Assembly (NCBI RefSeq): GCF_000787575.1
Contig: NW_012236525.1
Coordinates: 1,069,686 to 1,133,685 of the forward strand
Source of the DNA: Acytostelium subglobosum LB1
Lineage: Eukaryota; Evosea; Eumycetozoa; Acytosteliales; Acytosteliaceae
Length of the DNA stretch: 64,000 bases
Direction: 5' to 3'
This document shows positions 1-11,755 of the stretch, one piece after another (the first letter of the stretch is position 1; each line of letters starts with the position of its first letter). Position numbers and translations under genes: made by a program. The notes under the pieces are model-generated. The model made no database searches, was not told the origin of the DNA, and worked only from the letters and a program-made list of their open reading frames with translations.

Positions 1-2805
1 GCAAGAGGATGCCGCGGTTGAACAACTCCTCCGGGGGTATCAACGCTCAGCGACAACCGCGTAAGGATCGTAAGTATCATTCAATCACTCATTCACTCGC
101 TCAATCAATCAATCAATCAATCATGTTGACCTAACACTAACAAACCAATCATTACCATTACTGAACAGTTGATGGCACTGGCAGGGGCAGGAGGGATGAG
201 AATGGCCAGTCAAAAGGAAAGTGGGGCTCTGGTGCCAACTCAATGTCGTGGAGGAAGGACGACGATAGGAAGAATGCCATGTGGTTCTATCTGGACCCTC
301 AGAACGAGACGCAAGGCCCATTCCCCAGCCATGGAATGGACGATTGGCACAAGGCCGGCTACTTCACGCCAACCCTCAAAGTAAAGCATGGGGAGGATGG
401 CGTGTTTGTCGAGCTGCGCCGACTGCTGTTGCGCTGCGGCACCGACACGCCCTTCACCACGATGGCCTCCTACCCGGACCTGAGGGACCTGCTGGAGGAC
501 GAGCACGACACTGACGACCACGGTGTCGACACTGATGAAGACGGACTCGTCGGCCAAGACGACGACGATGAGTTGGAGGACGAGAAGATCCTCCATGGTG
601 TGTTGCATGATGAGCCACCAAAGACCAAGGTGAAGCAGCAGCAGACCTCGCCCCCAGCTCAACAACTGCCTCAGGCGGCCGCCCTCCAGCAGCAGCAGCC
701 GGCTCAGCAACCCTTCTCCCAACAACTATTCAACAATGCTCCACAAACAGCAGCATACCCACAACAGCCACAGCAACAACCACAACAGTTCCCTGGTGTT
801 GACATCCCCGCCGAGGGTGACATCATGCAGAGGTTGTCTGCGGCCCAGTTCCAAAGACAACAGCAACAGCAACAACAGCAGCAACACGGTCTGATGATGG
901 GCGCAGGAGGCGACCCCGCCACCAGCATGTTTGGATCAGGTGGACTGAATCCAGAGGCTGAGGTGTACCAGAAGTACCTGCTGATTGAGCAGCAAAAGAC
1001 CGAGATCAACTTACATCAGATTGTTGAGCAGCAGCAGAAGGCTGAGGAGAAGCTCAAGCAGTACTATGAGGCCAACCCGGCACAGCAGGGCCAACCCATC
1101 CCCGCTCCCATCCAGCAGTTGCAGCAGTTCTATCACACGTGCCAACAGCAGCAACAGATGTTGACACAGAAGTACTTCCAGTTGAAGTACATGAGCTCCC
1201 TCCAGTACTCCATGCCTATGTTCAGCCCACTGCAGATCCAGCAACTCTTCCAACAACAGCAACAACAGGCACTCTTCCAGCAGCAGCAGCAACATCAACA
1301 ACAACAACAGCAACAACCACTTGGCCAGCAACTCGCTCCACAGGAGGTCAAGCAACAGCCACAGCATGTTCAGGGTGCACCTCTAGATCAACAACACGCA
1401 CTCAATCTGTCGCAACAGCATGCTGAGCAACAAGTTCCAACCCACGAGGAGAAGGAGACTGAGGAGGATGTTGATGTTGACAATCATCAGGAGCAACAGG
1501 CATTTGAGCAAAAGAATATCGATCCATTCTGGGGACACAAGGCAGAGGACAACAGATCCAAGCTCACCGTACTCCAAGATCTCCCTGTCATAGCCCACAA
1601 CGATGAGAGTGCCGCCATGTCAAAGACTTCGCCACCCACGGCCGAAGCCGTAGCCATCCAGCTCGAGAATGTTGTCCTGTCCAACCCATGGTCCGCCGCA
1701 ACACCCAAGGAGCAGCCAAAGTCCGATGTGAAGCGCATCATGGAGATGCAGCAGGAGGAGCTCAAGATTCAAAAGAGACGCGAGAAGGAGCTAGAGGAGC
1801 AGCGCGCCAAGGAGGAGAAGCTTAACCAACAGAACTCTGTCTTCCAGTGGGCCAACCAGCCCGCCGCGGCCGCAGCCTCTAACCCAAACACTTGGGGCAG
1901 CGTAGACTTCAAGCCACCCTCAATCAAGGATGTGCTGGTCGAGCAGAAGAAGGTGGCACGCACCGAGACCATCACCAACAAGGTCGTGGAGGAGGCTCTC
2001 AGAAAGCCAATGAGCATGAAGGACGTCATGAAGGAGCAGGAGCGTGAGGAGAAGAAGTCCAAGTTGGAGCAGGAGAAGCAGCAAATGCAGATGCAACAGA
2101 TTCACATGATGAGCGCAAGACAGGCCAGCTCACCATGGGGAGCCACCGAGGATGTTAAGAAGCCCTCTCCAATCCCCTTGTCCTCTGTTGTCCAACAGGA
2201 GGCTGCCAAGGTCCAACAGGCACCCGTCACCAAGACCCCAACCTTGCAGATCAGAAGCTACCCAGCACAGCCAGTTGCTGTGTCCTCAAACAGTGAGGAT
2301 TCCTTCTGGGATGCCAAGCCAGCTCCAACCAGAAATGGGTAAGTTTAAGATAGGACAAGGTTGTTACTTCATATCATGTTACATACTAACTTCCATCATC
2401 TTCACGAACAATAGTAATGAGTACTTGAATATTTTGCCATCTAAGCAACCAGGATCAAACGCTACATCGGTTCTGACCAAGCCAGTCACAATCAAGCAAA
2501 AGACCACCCAACCAAAGGCAGACTTTGTCAAGTGGTGTCACCAGCAATTGAAGCCACTCACTGACATGGATGTTGCCACCGTCACTGAGCTCCTGTGCAG
2601 TTTGAAGACTGAGTCTGAGATCAGAGAGACCGCCAAAGAGTGTTTGGGATACTCGACCGAGGCCACCAACTTTATCAACGACTACTTGCTTGCCAGAAGT
2701 GACGAGCCAGGCCTCCAGTTCGAGGCATCCTCCTTCATTACCATCCCATCCAAGGGCAAGCCCAAGTCAAACCAGTCCAAGCCAAAGGGAAAGGGCAAGA
2801 AGTAA
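1..2805 (+). CDS. GYF-domain protein, GIGYF/PERQ-like (5' end missing)
   Basis: Exons are 1-69 (incomplete), 169-2338 and 2415-2805; the frame runs through both GT-AG introns. The protein opens into a GYF domain, visible as MWFYLDPQ, then GPF, then MDDWHKAGYF, the fold that binds proline-rich peptides. It is followed by an acidic stretch, long poly-Q tracts (about nt 640-1430), and a charged coiled-coil region rich in E/K/R/Q (about nt 1740-2120). The C-terminal block FVKWCHQQL ... KECLGYS ... FINDYLLAR resembles the C-terminal end of animal GIGYF proteins. By family knowledge these are cytoplasmic adaptors in translational repression and mRNA decay; that role is inferred here. The upstream exon is rich in R, G and N. 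The gene converges on the CSC1-like gene with about 200 nt between stop codons. Confidence 0.85.
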
Positions 2806-3008
2806 TCCACTTGTGTGCAGGACACCTGTCAAACATCCTCCCACGGATTCATTCAAGTAGTAATAGATAGACTTACTTTAAAAGGCAATAAACAGTCTCA
2901 AACCATTCAGAAGAAGAAGTATAGAAGCATATGCTACAGCAGTTCATTTGAAGGAGTACTCACGACCAGTAAGGTGTCCTTTATTCGTTCTGTACAAGTA
3001 GGAGTTGT

Positions 3009-4894
3009 CTACGCCTGTTCAACCTTCTCCTCCTCTTGAGCGGTAAACTGTGATCGATCGGTACAGTAGACTGGCGAGAAGTAGAGGTGGACTGTGATGG
3101 ACTTGGCCGAGGGCAGCTTGTACCTCGTGTTGAATATGAAGGAGAAGATGTTCTTGGATGACTCGACCGCGTAGTTTTGTTTGAGGTTCAGAGTCATCCT
3201 GGTGAATGAATGCAGCAAGGAGTTATGAGGCTTGTCCTGCTGCTTGTCGCCACCAATGTCCTTCATCTCGACAGCACCATCCACATCCATGTCAGACAGG
3301 TGAAGTGAATCTTCGTCATCCTCGTCATCGTCCGTCTCAGTTTCAGATCTGTCCAGCTCAACATCATTGTCTTCTTCCTCGTGATGTTTCATGTCCATGC
3401 ATGGCAGGACGGCACCATCGCACACTCCATAGCACAGACTTCGCGAGCATGAAGGTACGTATCGACCGAATCCAATGATGAAGAGGAATATGTAGACGAT
3501 CAGCAGGTCGAATCTGACGATCATTATGGCGTAGGCCAGGTTGAAGAGACTCATGCAAGTGATGATCATCCATAAACAATGTTGCAATGGTTCCACCAGC
3601 TGTTTGTCTGATGGAGGGTTGACAATCTTTGAAGAGATGATTGTATACTTGTCAAAGAAGTACTTCTTCACCATGTACAGTGGCATAAGAATGAACAATG
3701 GTGGAAACATTGGTGCATAGATTGATATCATCAATACCTGTTGTTGGGGGATATGTTAGTGATTGTTTGATTGATTGAATGGAGTTGTTGATTGATTGAT
3801 TGATTGACTTACCATCAAAAGTACATTAACATATTGTGTGGATAGATCCAGGAATCGTTCATCGATCAGGTAGGACTCCTTGTACTTGAAGAACTTGATC
3901 AAGTTTGCGACAGATGAGTATATTCTTGATGAGTCCAAGAATGGAGTGACTAGAGAATAATAAGTTATAAATTGCGTGTAGAAATGACCTGGATGGGACA
4001 AAGTAATTAAGTTAGCAACCACAATAAGGACGACAAGACTTCCAAGGTACTTGTACTTACCTCCAGTTCTAAAAAAGTTGGTTGGGAAGAAGAATACGTT
4101 GGTGGAGGTGATGGGGAAACCCATAAGTAATACATAATACAGGGTCGGAACGCCGACTATTGAGATGGCTTGTGCATAAAAGGTGGTCAACATGATCTTG
4201 TACTTGAGTGAGCTTCTGACGTAGATCCTCGATCGTTCAAAGATGGCCTTGATGATGCATGGAATGATACGATTAAGGACCAATAGTACATTGCAAGGCA
4301 AGAATGTGTACACCATGTAGTCAATCCAATCATGGCTCATGTTACTTGTTATATGTTTGCTGATTGGAAGCTGGAGGGAAGGTGTGTCAGTCAGTTGGGT
4401 CTGCGGGACATCACGGCCATGATTAATTATACATACTCTCTCATACTGAAGATCATGTAGTAGCACGGCAAAGATGGATGTTGTCATGAAGAACATGAAT
4501 GAGATAATGAGGATGAATACGGTCCATGAGTGACTGTTGTAGCTGGAGGGACAGTGTAACTTGGTCCACATGATGTCAGAGACACGCGGTACATCAGAGT
4601 AGGCTCGCCACTTCTTGGTCTGCAACTCTGCTTCATATTGTGGAGGTATCTTGTGTGATATGTCCTTGGCCCAGCCCCATTTGTGCGGCGAGTACTGGGT
4701 CTGGAACAAGTGTTTGTCCGACACGCAACTGAATGTGACGAATGCCTGTCCAGTGGATTTGATCGCCGATTGATTACTCCTCTCAGCGCTCATCTCCTTT
4801 AAGAATCCATCATTAAACCCATCCAAATCACTTGTTATCTCTGGTCTGTGGAAGTGTTTCTCCAATATAATCGATAAAGAATAGATACCCTCTG

Positions 4895-4932
<38 letters not shown>

Positions 4933-6360
4933 GGTAAGTTTGGCGAATGATCATCTGGATGAATGATGAATGATGATGGGACACTTACTAGAGTATGATG
5001 TCTGTAGGAACTCGCTTAACAATGTACCGTCGATGATGGACTTTGGTAGACCTGTCAGGAGAACAGTACGTGATGTGACCAAGTGATTGCGGTCGTATAG
5101 ATTGAATACACGCTCATCATTAAACCTTGTATAGAGTATGATCAATGATATGAATATCACCACAACCGCCACTTGATAGACGAATAGACTTGGTGCACTG
5201 AATTGCCTGTTTGATTGATTGATGGAAGGGTTAGGATTGGTCCAGGATCAATCAATCAATGAATGACGGATGACTTACCAATTGGCTTGAGTAAATAAAT
5301 ATGTGTCGCCAAGGTGATTGTCTCCTCTGAGTGTGATTGGGATGAGTAGGGCCAGTCCAAGTACAGTTAGGATGGCTGAGAGTACGATGAAGAGCCGCAG
5401 TGTCTTGAAGTAGAGGTGTAGGGAGTCGCTGCCACGTCGATGTAGCAAAACATCGATGTTCTTGATGAGAATGGACATCTTGAACGACTTGAGGAAGGTG
5501 ACGTAGCTGCTGGCGTCTTTGTTGTGTCGTCGATGATTGAGTATCAGACGGATGACGATACCCAGCAGCAGGATGCCAATTGATATGACGGTCGAGATGA
5601 TCAGCGTCGAGAGCAGAGAGTACCACGATGCGTAGATCGCGACGGGACGCGGGAGAAGCACTATCTCGCACGTGTCGGCGTCGACGAAGCCGATGGTGTA
5701 GTCGCCCGGCTCGCCGACGATCATCAGGCCTGAGAAGGTGGTGAGCTTCTCGTTCAGGTCGATGGTCGTCTGCTCATAGGTGATGTAGTGATGCGACGAG
5801 TTGGGCGGCGCCTTGGCAATGAAGGGCTCGATGCGCCCCCGGCTCACGCCGTCCTGCAGCATGTCCCAGCGAATGATGGGCTGCGGCGCCAGCGATGCGC
5901 CCGACATGGCCAGGTACTCTGGCTCGCGCTCGACATGCAGCGTCTCCGAGTCGGCGCCAATGACACTGAGATTGAACGTCCAGCTCTGAATGTTGTAGCC
6001 AGTGTTGAGGGCGTCGATCTCGATGAATGAGTAGGTGCCCGTGTCGTAGGAGGTGACGCAGGTGAATGTCGTCGTGTTGCGCACGGTCTTGATGCGATCG
6101 TGCTGGAAGACGTCGAAGCCATCCTTTAGCAGCAGCCATTGTGGCGGCAGCAGTATGTTGTGTAGCACTGTCAGCGTGATGTTCTTGTCCTGTGGGAACA
6201 CTGTCATTTGATCCGTAAAGAATACAGATCTTCGCTCTGAATATATAGGGTAGTCTGCGTTGGGTACTGGTAGTCCATGCACGATCTGAGTCGTGGTCGA
6301 CAACAGCAGCACCCACATTATCGATGCGGCACACAGCTGCATCAACACTTTGAACAACAT
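3009..6360 (-). CDS. CSC1/OSCA/TMEM63-like stress-gated cation channel with large N-terminal ectodomain
   Basis: Exons from the 5' end are 5279-6360, 4989-5206, 4437-4891, 4061-4370, 3813-3988 and 3009-3737, giving 989 codons. A signal peptide (residues 1 to about 29, MLFKVLMQL start) is followed by about 240 residues of beta-rich, N-glycosylatable ectodomain and then a membrane segment. The conserved CSC1/RSN1 core comes after that: cytosolic domain with TVLLTGLPKSI, then SDIMWTKLHC, then multiple membrane helices such as FIIGFGRYV and the loop APMFPPLF. The C-terminus is acidic. Family members are osmosensitive or mechanosensitive cation channels or scramblases. Two introns (4371-4436, 66 nt; 3989-4060, 72 nt) are multiples of three without in-frame stops. 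I treat them as introns because donor and acceptor are good and their removal improves the fit to the family. Placement in plasma membrane or endosome is inference. Confidence 0.82.
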
Positions 6361-7980
6361 GTCTGTTGTATTTATATATATGTGTGTCTCTGTGGTTGAT
6401 TCAATGTTATGGTCTGCTTTCTAAGTAAGATCTGTGTATTTCCTTATTTGTGCGAGAAGATTGAATAGTAGTAGGATGTATGTTGCTAGAGTTGCCACAG
6501 GGTGATCATAATCTGTACAGTCTTAAAAAGGGAATGTTGTTGAGTTGATCTGTATCTCCTTAAATAGTTAATACAATGAATCTGACTTGACTATGAAATG
6601 AATGAATGGGGAAAAAAGGAGTGTGTATCTGTATCGCCTGATAATGGTTGTGTTTGATTGATTGATTGTGTATGTGCGTGTGTGTTTGTGATTGAATGAT
6701 TGAATGAATGAATGAATGAATGAATGAATGATTCGTTGTTTTGGTGATGGTCTGAATGATGACTCGTGTTGGTTTCTAAAGATGAGTAGTGTGGATTGAT
6801 GGATGGATAGATGGATGTGGACAGGGGAAGTATTGTTGTTGATGGGGGGTGAATGCGTGTCTTTTGATTGTGTGTTGTTGATTGGGAGCTAATTCAAGAG
6901 CCTTCTTCTGCCGTTGGAGAGGACTGTCCTCTTGAAAAAAACCTCGTGTGAAAATTGGTAGCAGTCGATCCAATGTCCACGTCTCAAGGTCATTTCCTTC
7001 GACAAACAACAGAACTAGTTAAACTTGCACACCTTTTGCAAAGACCTGTCTTCGTTTCCTTCGTCGTCTAGTCTAGACAAGTTCGTACTAGTATCACTTA
7101 TCACTGAGCGAGACCCAATGGGGGATGGGATGGGATGGTCGAACTGATTCGAGATGATGGGGGAACAACGATTGTTTGTTTGTTTGTTGAGATTGATCGA
7201 GGATAATTTGGTAAGAGTTATATATTGTATAAATAAATAAGTATTGTATTCCCCTGGGTGTAAGTTAATTTGTTGTTGTTGATCTGTGATTGATGATCGA
7301 TGGACGGAATTGAAATGAAATGATGTTTATATTTAACTTTGATTGATTACATACCTCACCCTTTAACCAACCAGGTTGCTTACGCTATCATTTGTTCGTA
7401 CATACATACAAAACCATACATCATACGATTCCTATTAGGCTTGGTGATTAATCGATCACCAACAACAACCACCTCTTTATCGAAAGCTTAGCAGTTAAAG
7501 TGATACTCAGTAGCACAGCCGCAGCAATAACAACAAAGTTATGAAAAAAAGTAGCTACTCTGGGGGTTAGAACTTGATCCACCAACAATCTATGTTAGAT
7601 TACATCATCAACTTGGAAAGACGAGAACAATGACAATGCCATTTTGAATTAACTTGCTGCGACCGTATCACCGACTCGTTAAGCCTCATGATCGGTCTAA
7701 AGTGGATGAAGTTAGGTTGGTGGTTCGTGCACAAACCAACCAAGGAAGGAAGACTTGCAAGATTCGAAACAACAACACAAGTTCAATGAAATGTCTAGAC
7801 AGACTTTGGCTGGCTGCCTCCCCATGACCTTGGGCCGAATCACATGTCCCGTCAGAGTGTGGGTGCGTATCAGGGACGGACTGTCTGTCCCTAGCTCAAG
7901 CGACGGGTCTTGACCAGTGATTGATCACATAAGTGAGTATTTGTGTACAACAACATTATTTATATGATTGATTGAATGAC
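6361..7980. other. Intergenic region with possible structured element
   Basis: This is about 1.6 kb between the start of the CSC1-like gene and the stop of the lysozyme gene. It is AT-rich with short (TGAA)n and (GATT)n runs (about 6655-6735). An open stretch on the minus strand (6776-7009) begins at a non-ATG codon and I could not assign it. Around 7786-7910 the composition is more balanced and several short inverted repeats nest; see findings. The CSC1-like promoter presumably lies near 6361-6450. I see no tRNA or convincing gene. Confidence 0.5.
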
Positions 7981-8712
7981 TTATGGATAATAATCTTGGT
8001 CAACATCAAGATTGCATACTTGGACATCTCCGTTGTACTGCTTGATGGCGGGCTTGGACCATCCACCAAAGGCAGAGAAGTCAGAGAATGAGGGATTGCC
8101 ATCGTAGTGAGCGTACCACAGGGGGAAGGAGGCACCACCATTCCAGTTACCCATGATTGGCTCCCATTGCGAAGCGGAAGTGTAGACTCCGACGTTGACG
8201 CCTGCAGCCTTGGCTCCCTCAACCATTCCACTGAAGAAGTTCCTGTTGTCAGCCTGATTGCCGGACCAGTACACTCCAGGTCCCTCAATGTCGAACCAGA
8301 TCATGCCAAACTTGGCACCGTTTGATTGGATGTACTTGACCATGCTCTCGACCTGACCGGCGGGGTTGCCGCATGAGTAACAGGGGAAGATGTAGGCGTC
8401 GACGTGGGACAAGCCGGCAGCCCAGGCATTGTCAAGTGAGTGTGGGCAATTTGAGTCTGGCTGTCCAACCGACTCCCAGCATCTGACCACAGCAAAAGTG
8501 TAACCATTATCCTTCAGGCAAGAGAAGACGCCCTCACTTCCAAGACTGGATATATCAACACCATAATAAGCGTTGGTCATTTGAAGCATGGAGACCATGC
8601 AAAGTGTAAATAGCAAGTATTGTTTCATCCTAAATTCGGGAATAGTGATTGAGTCAGCGAGAGTTTGAGTTAATGGAATAGTTCCAGTGATTGATGGAAT
8701 GTGAACATACAT
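7981..8712 (-). CDS. Secreted GH25-type lysozyme
   Basis: The main exon is 7981-8628 (215 aa from MKQYLLFTL). Residues 1 to about 20 are a signal peptide ending near TNA. The mature part begins YYGVDISS and shows the GH25 pattern: an early Asp (VDIS), the FDIEGPG segment with the catalytic Asp and Glu, and GVYTSASQW, WYAHYDG and IKQYNGD near the C-terminus. GH25 enzymes cut the N-acetylmuramic acid to N-acetylglucosamine link of peptidoglycan, which suits a bacterivorous amoeba digesting prey in phagosomes. A likely intron lies at 8630-8710 (donor GTATGT, acceptor TTTAG). If it is spliced, the last two bases of the upstream exon (8711-8712) join the first base of the main exon to form an additional in-frame ATG directly before the genomic ATG. 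Either start gives almost the same protein. Confidence 0.85.
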   Translation of the reverse strand: MYVHIPSITGTIPLTQTLADSITIPEFRMKQYLLFTLCMVSMLQMTNAYYGVDISSLGSEGVFSCLKDNGYTFAVVRCWESVGQPDSNCPHSLDNAWAAGLSHVDAYIFPCYSCGNPAGQVESMVKYIQSNGAKFGMIWFDIEGPGVYWSGNQADNRNFFSGMVEGAKAAGVNVGVYTSASQWEPIMGNWNGGASFPLWYAHYDGNPSFSDFSAFGGWSKPAIKQYNGDVQVCNLDVDQDYYP

Positions 8713-9089
8713 GATTGAGATTATATTAATATTTGTAGATAGGAGTAAGTTGTGGATATTGATCAATAAAGTATCTCCTATGGAGTGTATTTATAATGGA
8801 AGATTAGAAGATATCATTTTTAAAGGTTGTAAGTTTGAAACGATCAGAAAAACAAATATCTTGCTCAAAATATCAATCACTCCTGATTGGGTAGGGTCAA
8901 GCAGTACTTTGACCACCCAACAACAATCAGTCCATGTACGAATCTGGTCATCTAATATTCCCAAAAATAATATCCCAATGTTATGGGCATCACCTGCCTC
9001 GTGCCTTGACTAACGAATGAATGAATCAAAGAATGAATGATATCCCTGGGTGGGATGCAAGTATTGTATTAATTATACACTACACTTCT
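8713..9089. other. Intergenic region
   Basis: AT-rich spacer between the lysozyme start and the stop of aspartate-semialdehyde dehydrogenase, both on the minus strand. Apart from the putative TATA box at 8790-8795, I see no gene, RNA or repeat of note. Confidence 0.5.
8790..8795 (-). promoter_or_regulatory. Putative TATA box of lysozyme gene
   Basis: TATAAA on the minus strand, about 165 nt upstream of the genomic ATG and about 80 nt upstream of the proposed leader intron. This is a sequence match only; no transcription start is known. Confidence 0.35.
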
Positions 9090-10396
9090 TCAGTTGATAT
9101 ATCCTTTGGCATGACAGTACTCAGCATTCTGGATGGAGGAGCCCGCTGCTCCCAGGACAGTGTTGTGAACTAGCAGTGTCAAACGAAGGTCGAAAGAGCA
9201 TTCACTGGCCTCGCCACAGCCACTACGCACACGTCCAACAGTCACTGTGTAACCATTGCCTCGCTCGACATCCAATTTAGGCTGTGGTCTATTGTTCTCC
9301 TCCAGCACAACAATAGGGTTGCCCTTGACTGATGGCAATTGTAGTGTCTCCAACTCCTTTGGACGGTAGTTCCTCAAAGCGTCTATGGTGTGTGGGTGTA
9401 GGGAGGTCATCAGTTAGTCAGTCAGTTATGATTGATTGATTGATTGATTGATTGAATGTTCGGATGAATGTTAATATCCTGGTGAACAAGATACTTACCT
9501 TTGACTTGTTGGACAGTAGCAGCTTGCTTCAACTTGATTGATAGACAGATGGTGTGACCTTCAGAAACTGGAACACGGTTGGTATGTGCACTGATCATGA
9601 GTGGATTGTTGTGGAAGTACTTGGAAGAATCATTGACATTCAGAGTTCCCAATATCTTCTTGGTCTCTATCTCTATCTTCTCCTCTTCTTCTCCAATGTA
9701 TGGTACAACGTTGCCCACTATATTGATCAATCGTACATGTTAGTACCAACTTTGGAACCATCCCACTCAATCAATCAATCAATCAATCTACTACTTACAT
9801 ATATCTAATGATGGGACACCTGGATATCCTGCGCCAGACACAGATTGCATGGTGAAGGCTACGACCTCGTGTAGACCAAAGGCCTGGGCGATGGGTTGAA
9901 GCGCAACAACGATGCCTGTGGTCGAGCAGTTGGGATTGGTGATGATGAATCCTCCATTGACCTTGTAGCTGGGCTGATGTGTGATGACCTCTGCATGTGG
10001 CGCATTGACACTGCACACCAAGATGGGCACGTCACTGTCGTATCTGTGGTTCTTGGAGTTGCTCAGCACGGCCTTGCCAGCCTCGCGGAACTTGCTCTCG
10101 ATCTCGGTGGCCACCGACGAGTCCAGCGCCGAGAACACTATCTTGCACTCGGCAAAGCCCTGTTGTGTGATGTTGGCACAGTCGAGCACGCGCATGCTGG
10201 CCACTGCCGCTGGTATTGGTGTTGGCAGCAGCCAATGCACAACCTCACCGTAAAGCTTGCCTGCAGAGTTTGCCGATGCGCCCAATGCATGTACCTTAAA
10301 GTAAGGATGGTTCTCCAACTGTTGTATGAATCTCTGGCCCACTGTACCAGTTGCTCCAACCACAGCCACATTAACCTTTGTTCTATTATTATCCAT
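9090..10396 (-). CDS. Aspartate-semialdehyde dehydrogenase
   Basis: Exons are 9799-10396, 9499-9717 and 9090-9382, giving 369 aa. The start chosen is the ATG of MDNNRTK; the TTG two codons upstream is not needed. The N-terminal Rossmann motif is VAVVGATGTVGQ. The catalytic cysteine lies in NPNCSTTG (about Cys157), followed by MQSVSGAGYPG. The spliced junctions restore SLDILGNVVPYIGEEE, characteristic of the archaeal/fungal-type enzyme, with HTNRVPVSEGH (substrate and catalytic His region) in exon 2. The enzyme makes aspartate-4-semialdehyde from aspartyl phosphate with NADPH, a branch point toward threonine, methionine and, in some lineages, lysine. It shares a roughly 310-nt divergent promoter region with the S-formylglutathione hydrolase gene. 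Confidence 0.93.
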
Positions 10397-10705
10397 TATC
10401 AAGTCTGTTTGTTTGTTTATCTGTATGTTATGTTTATCTGTATGTTTATTTGTATACTTATATATGTGTTATTTACAATGTTTATTCTAGAATGACAATT
10501 CATTTGAATAAGCACATCTTATCATAATCGGAGATTGATTCAACCCAAATTGGGTCACAATGATCATTGACCAGTTTAAAACATCATCTTTTAATTTATG
10601 GGTCTATTTCCATTTTTAGAACTCAAACCAGAATCTCTTCGCAAGTTCATTCAAGTTCATTCATTCAATCAATCTTAAGTCAAGTACAAGTTATATATAA
10701 CAAAC
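10397..10705. promoter_or_regulatory. Divergent intergenic promoter region
   Basis: This is 309 nt between two start codons facing outward (aspartate-semialdehyde dehydrogenase on minus, S-formylglutathione hydrolase on plus). It is AT-rich and presumably holds both promoters. TATA-like stretches occur near 10690-10700 (plus) and near 10455-10470 (minus). No defined operator was recognised. Confidence 0.4.
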
Positions 10706-11755
10706 ATGTCATTGACATTAATATCATCATCCAAATGTCATAATGGAGAGGTGCGAAGATATAGTCATCAATCAGCTGTCAACAACTGCGAGATGAAGTT
10801 CCATGTCTTTGTCCCGGGTTGCATCTCAGACAGACCTGTGCCAGTATGTACTTGAATGAATGAATTAATGAATGATTGAATGACTACTAAAGATGAAGAC
10901 GACGACGATGACATACAGGTACTGTACTTCTTGAGTGGACTCACTTGCACAGATGAGAACTTCATTACAAAGGCATGCGCTATTCAAGGTGCAAACAGAG
11001 AGAACATCATGTTGGTGTGTCCAGATACTAGTCCACGTACGTATACTGCTGTTGGACAACTTAGTATTAGTAGCAACTGACATTCGAGTATAATGATAGG
11101 TGGAGCTGATGTTCCAACATCGACTAGTGATTCATTCATTGGACTTGGTGCTGGATTCTACATTGACGCCACTCAAGAGCCATGGTCAAAGAACTACCAA
11201 ATGTTCTCATACATCACCAGTGAGCTATTCAACCTAGTTAGTTCAAACTTCAATGTTGACAAGGATAGACAATCAATCTTTGGTCACAGGTATGTATGAT
11301 TGATGATCGATCGATCGAATCGACTTACTCACTCAATCACTCGATCAATCAAACTAGCATGGGAGGTCATGGTGCTTTGATCTCTGCATTCAAAAAACCT
11401 GGACAGTACAGGTCAGTGTCAGCATTGGCACCAATATGTGATGCACCTATCTTCCCAGCTGTGACTGAGTACTTGGGCAAGGATGTGTCCAAGCATCAAG
11501 AGTATTGTGCTCACTTGCTGGCGCGTACTTATAATGGTCCTCACCTGGATATATTGGTGGATCAGGGTACCAGTGATGACTTCCTCCCCAAGCTCTTCCC
11601 AGAGCTGCTCAAAGAGGCGTGTGCCGCCAACACCCAACATATCACTCTCTCGCATCACATGCGCGAGGGATATCCACACAACTACTGGTTCATACAGACC
11701 TTCATCGAGGATCACATTGCCTTNCCATGCCAAGCATCTCAACAATCATCATTAA
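10706..11755 (+). CDS. S-formylglutathione hydrolase (esterase D)
   Basis: Exons are 10706-10843, 10919-11036, 11100-11289 and 11358-11755. Spliced motifs match the family: [13 protein letters not shown]-like segment ([13 protein letters not shown]), [12 protein letters not shown], then [10 protein letters not shown] with the nucleophile Ser at about residue 149, formed across the exon 3/4 junction. Asp is in DQGTSDDF and the His region is YPHNYWF. The enzyme hydrolyses S-formylglutathione to formate and glutathione in formaldehyde detoxification; it is cytosolic. The base at 11724 is undetermined (n). Read as given, it shifts the frame; ignoring it gives [11 protein letters not shown] and a stop at 11753-11755, the expected family C-terminus. 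I therefore treat it as a sequencing ambiguity, not a disrupted gene. Confidence 0.9.
11724..11724. other. Undetermined base causing apparent frameshift
   Basis: A single n near the 3' end of the S-formylglutathione hydrolase gene. The family-like C-terminus continues in the next frame as if this base were extra. Confidence 0.9.

Noticed and set aside
3989-4060. Reading the 72-nt segment of the CSC1-like gene as coding
   Set aside because: It has a GTAAGT donor and a pyrimidine-AG acceptor, and removing it restores the expected spacing of the family; retention remains possible and is listed as a finding.
6776-7009. Minus-strand open stretch as a gene
   Set aside because: No ATG start, ends in repeat-derived residues, no recognisable domain and no convincing splice partner; kept only as an unexplained stretch.
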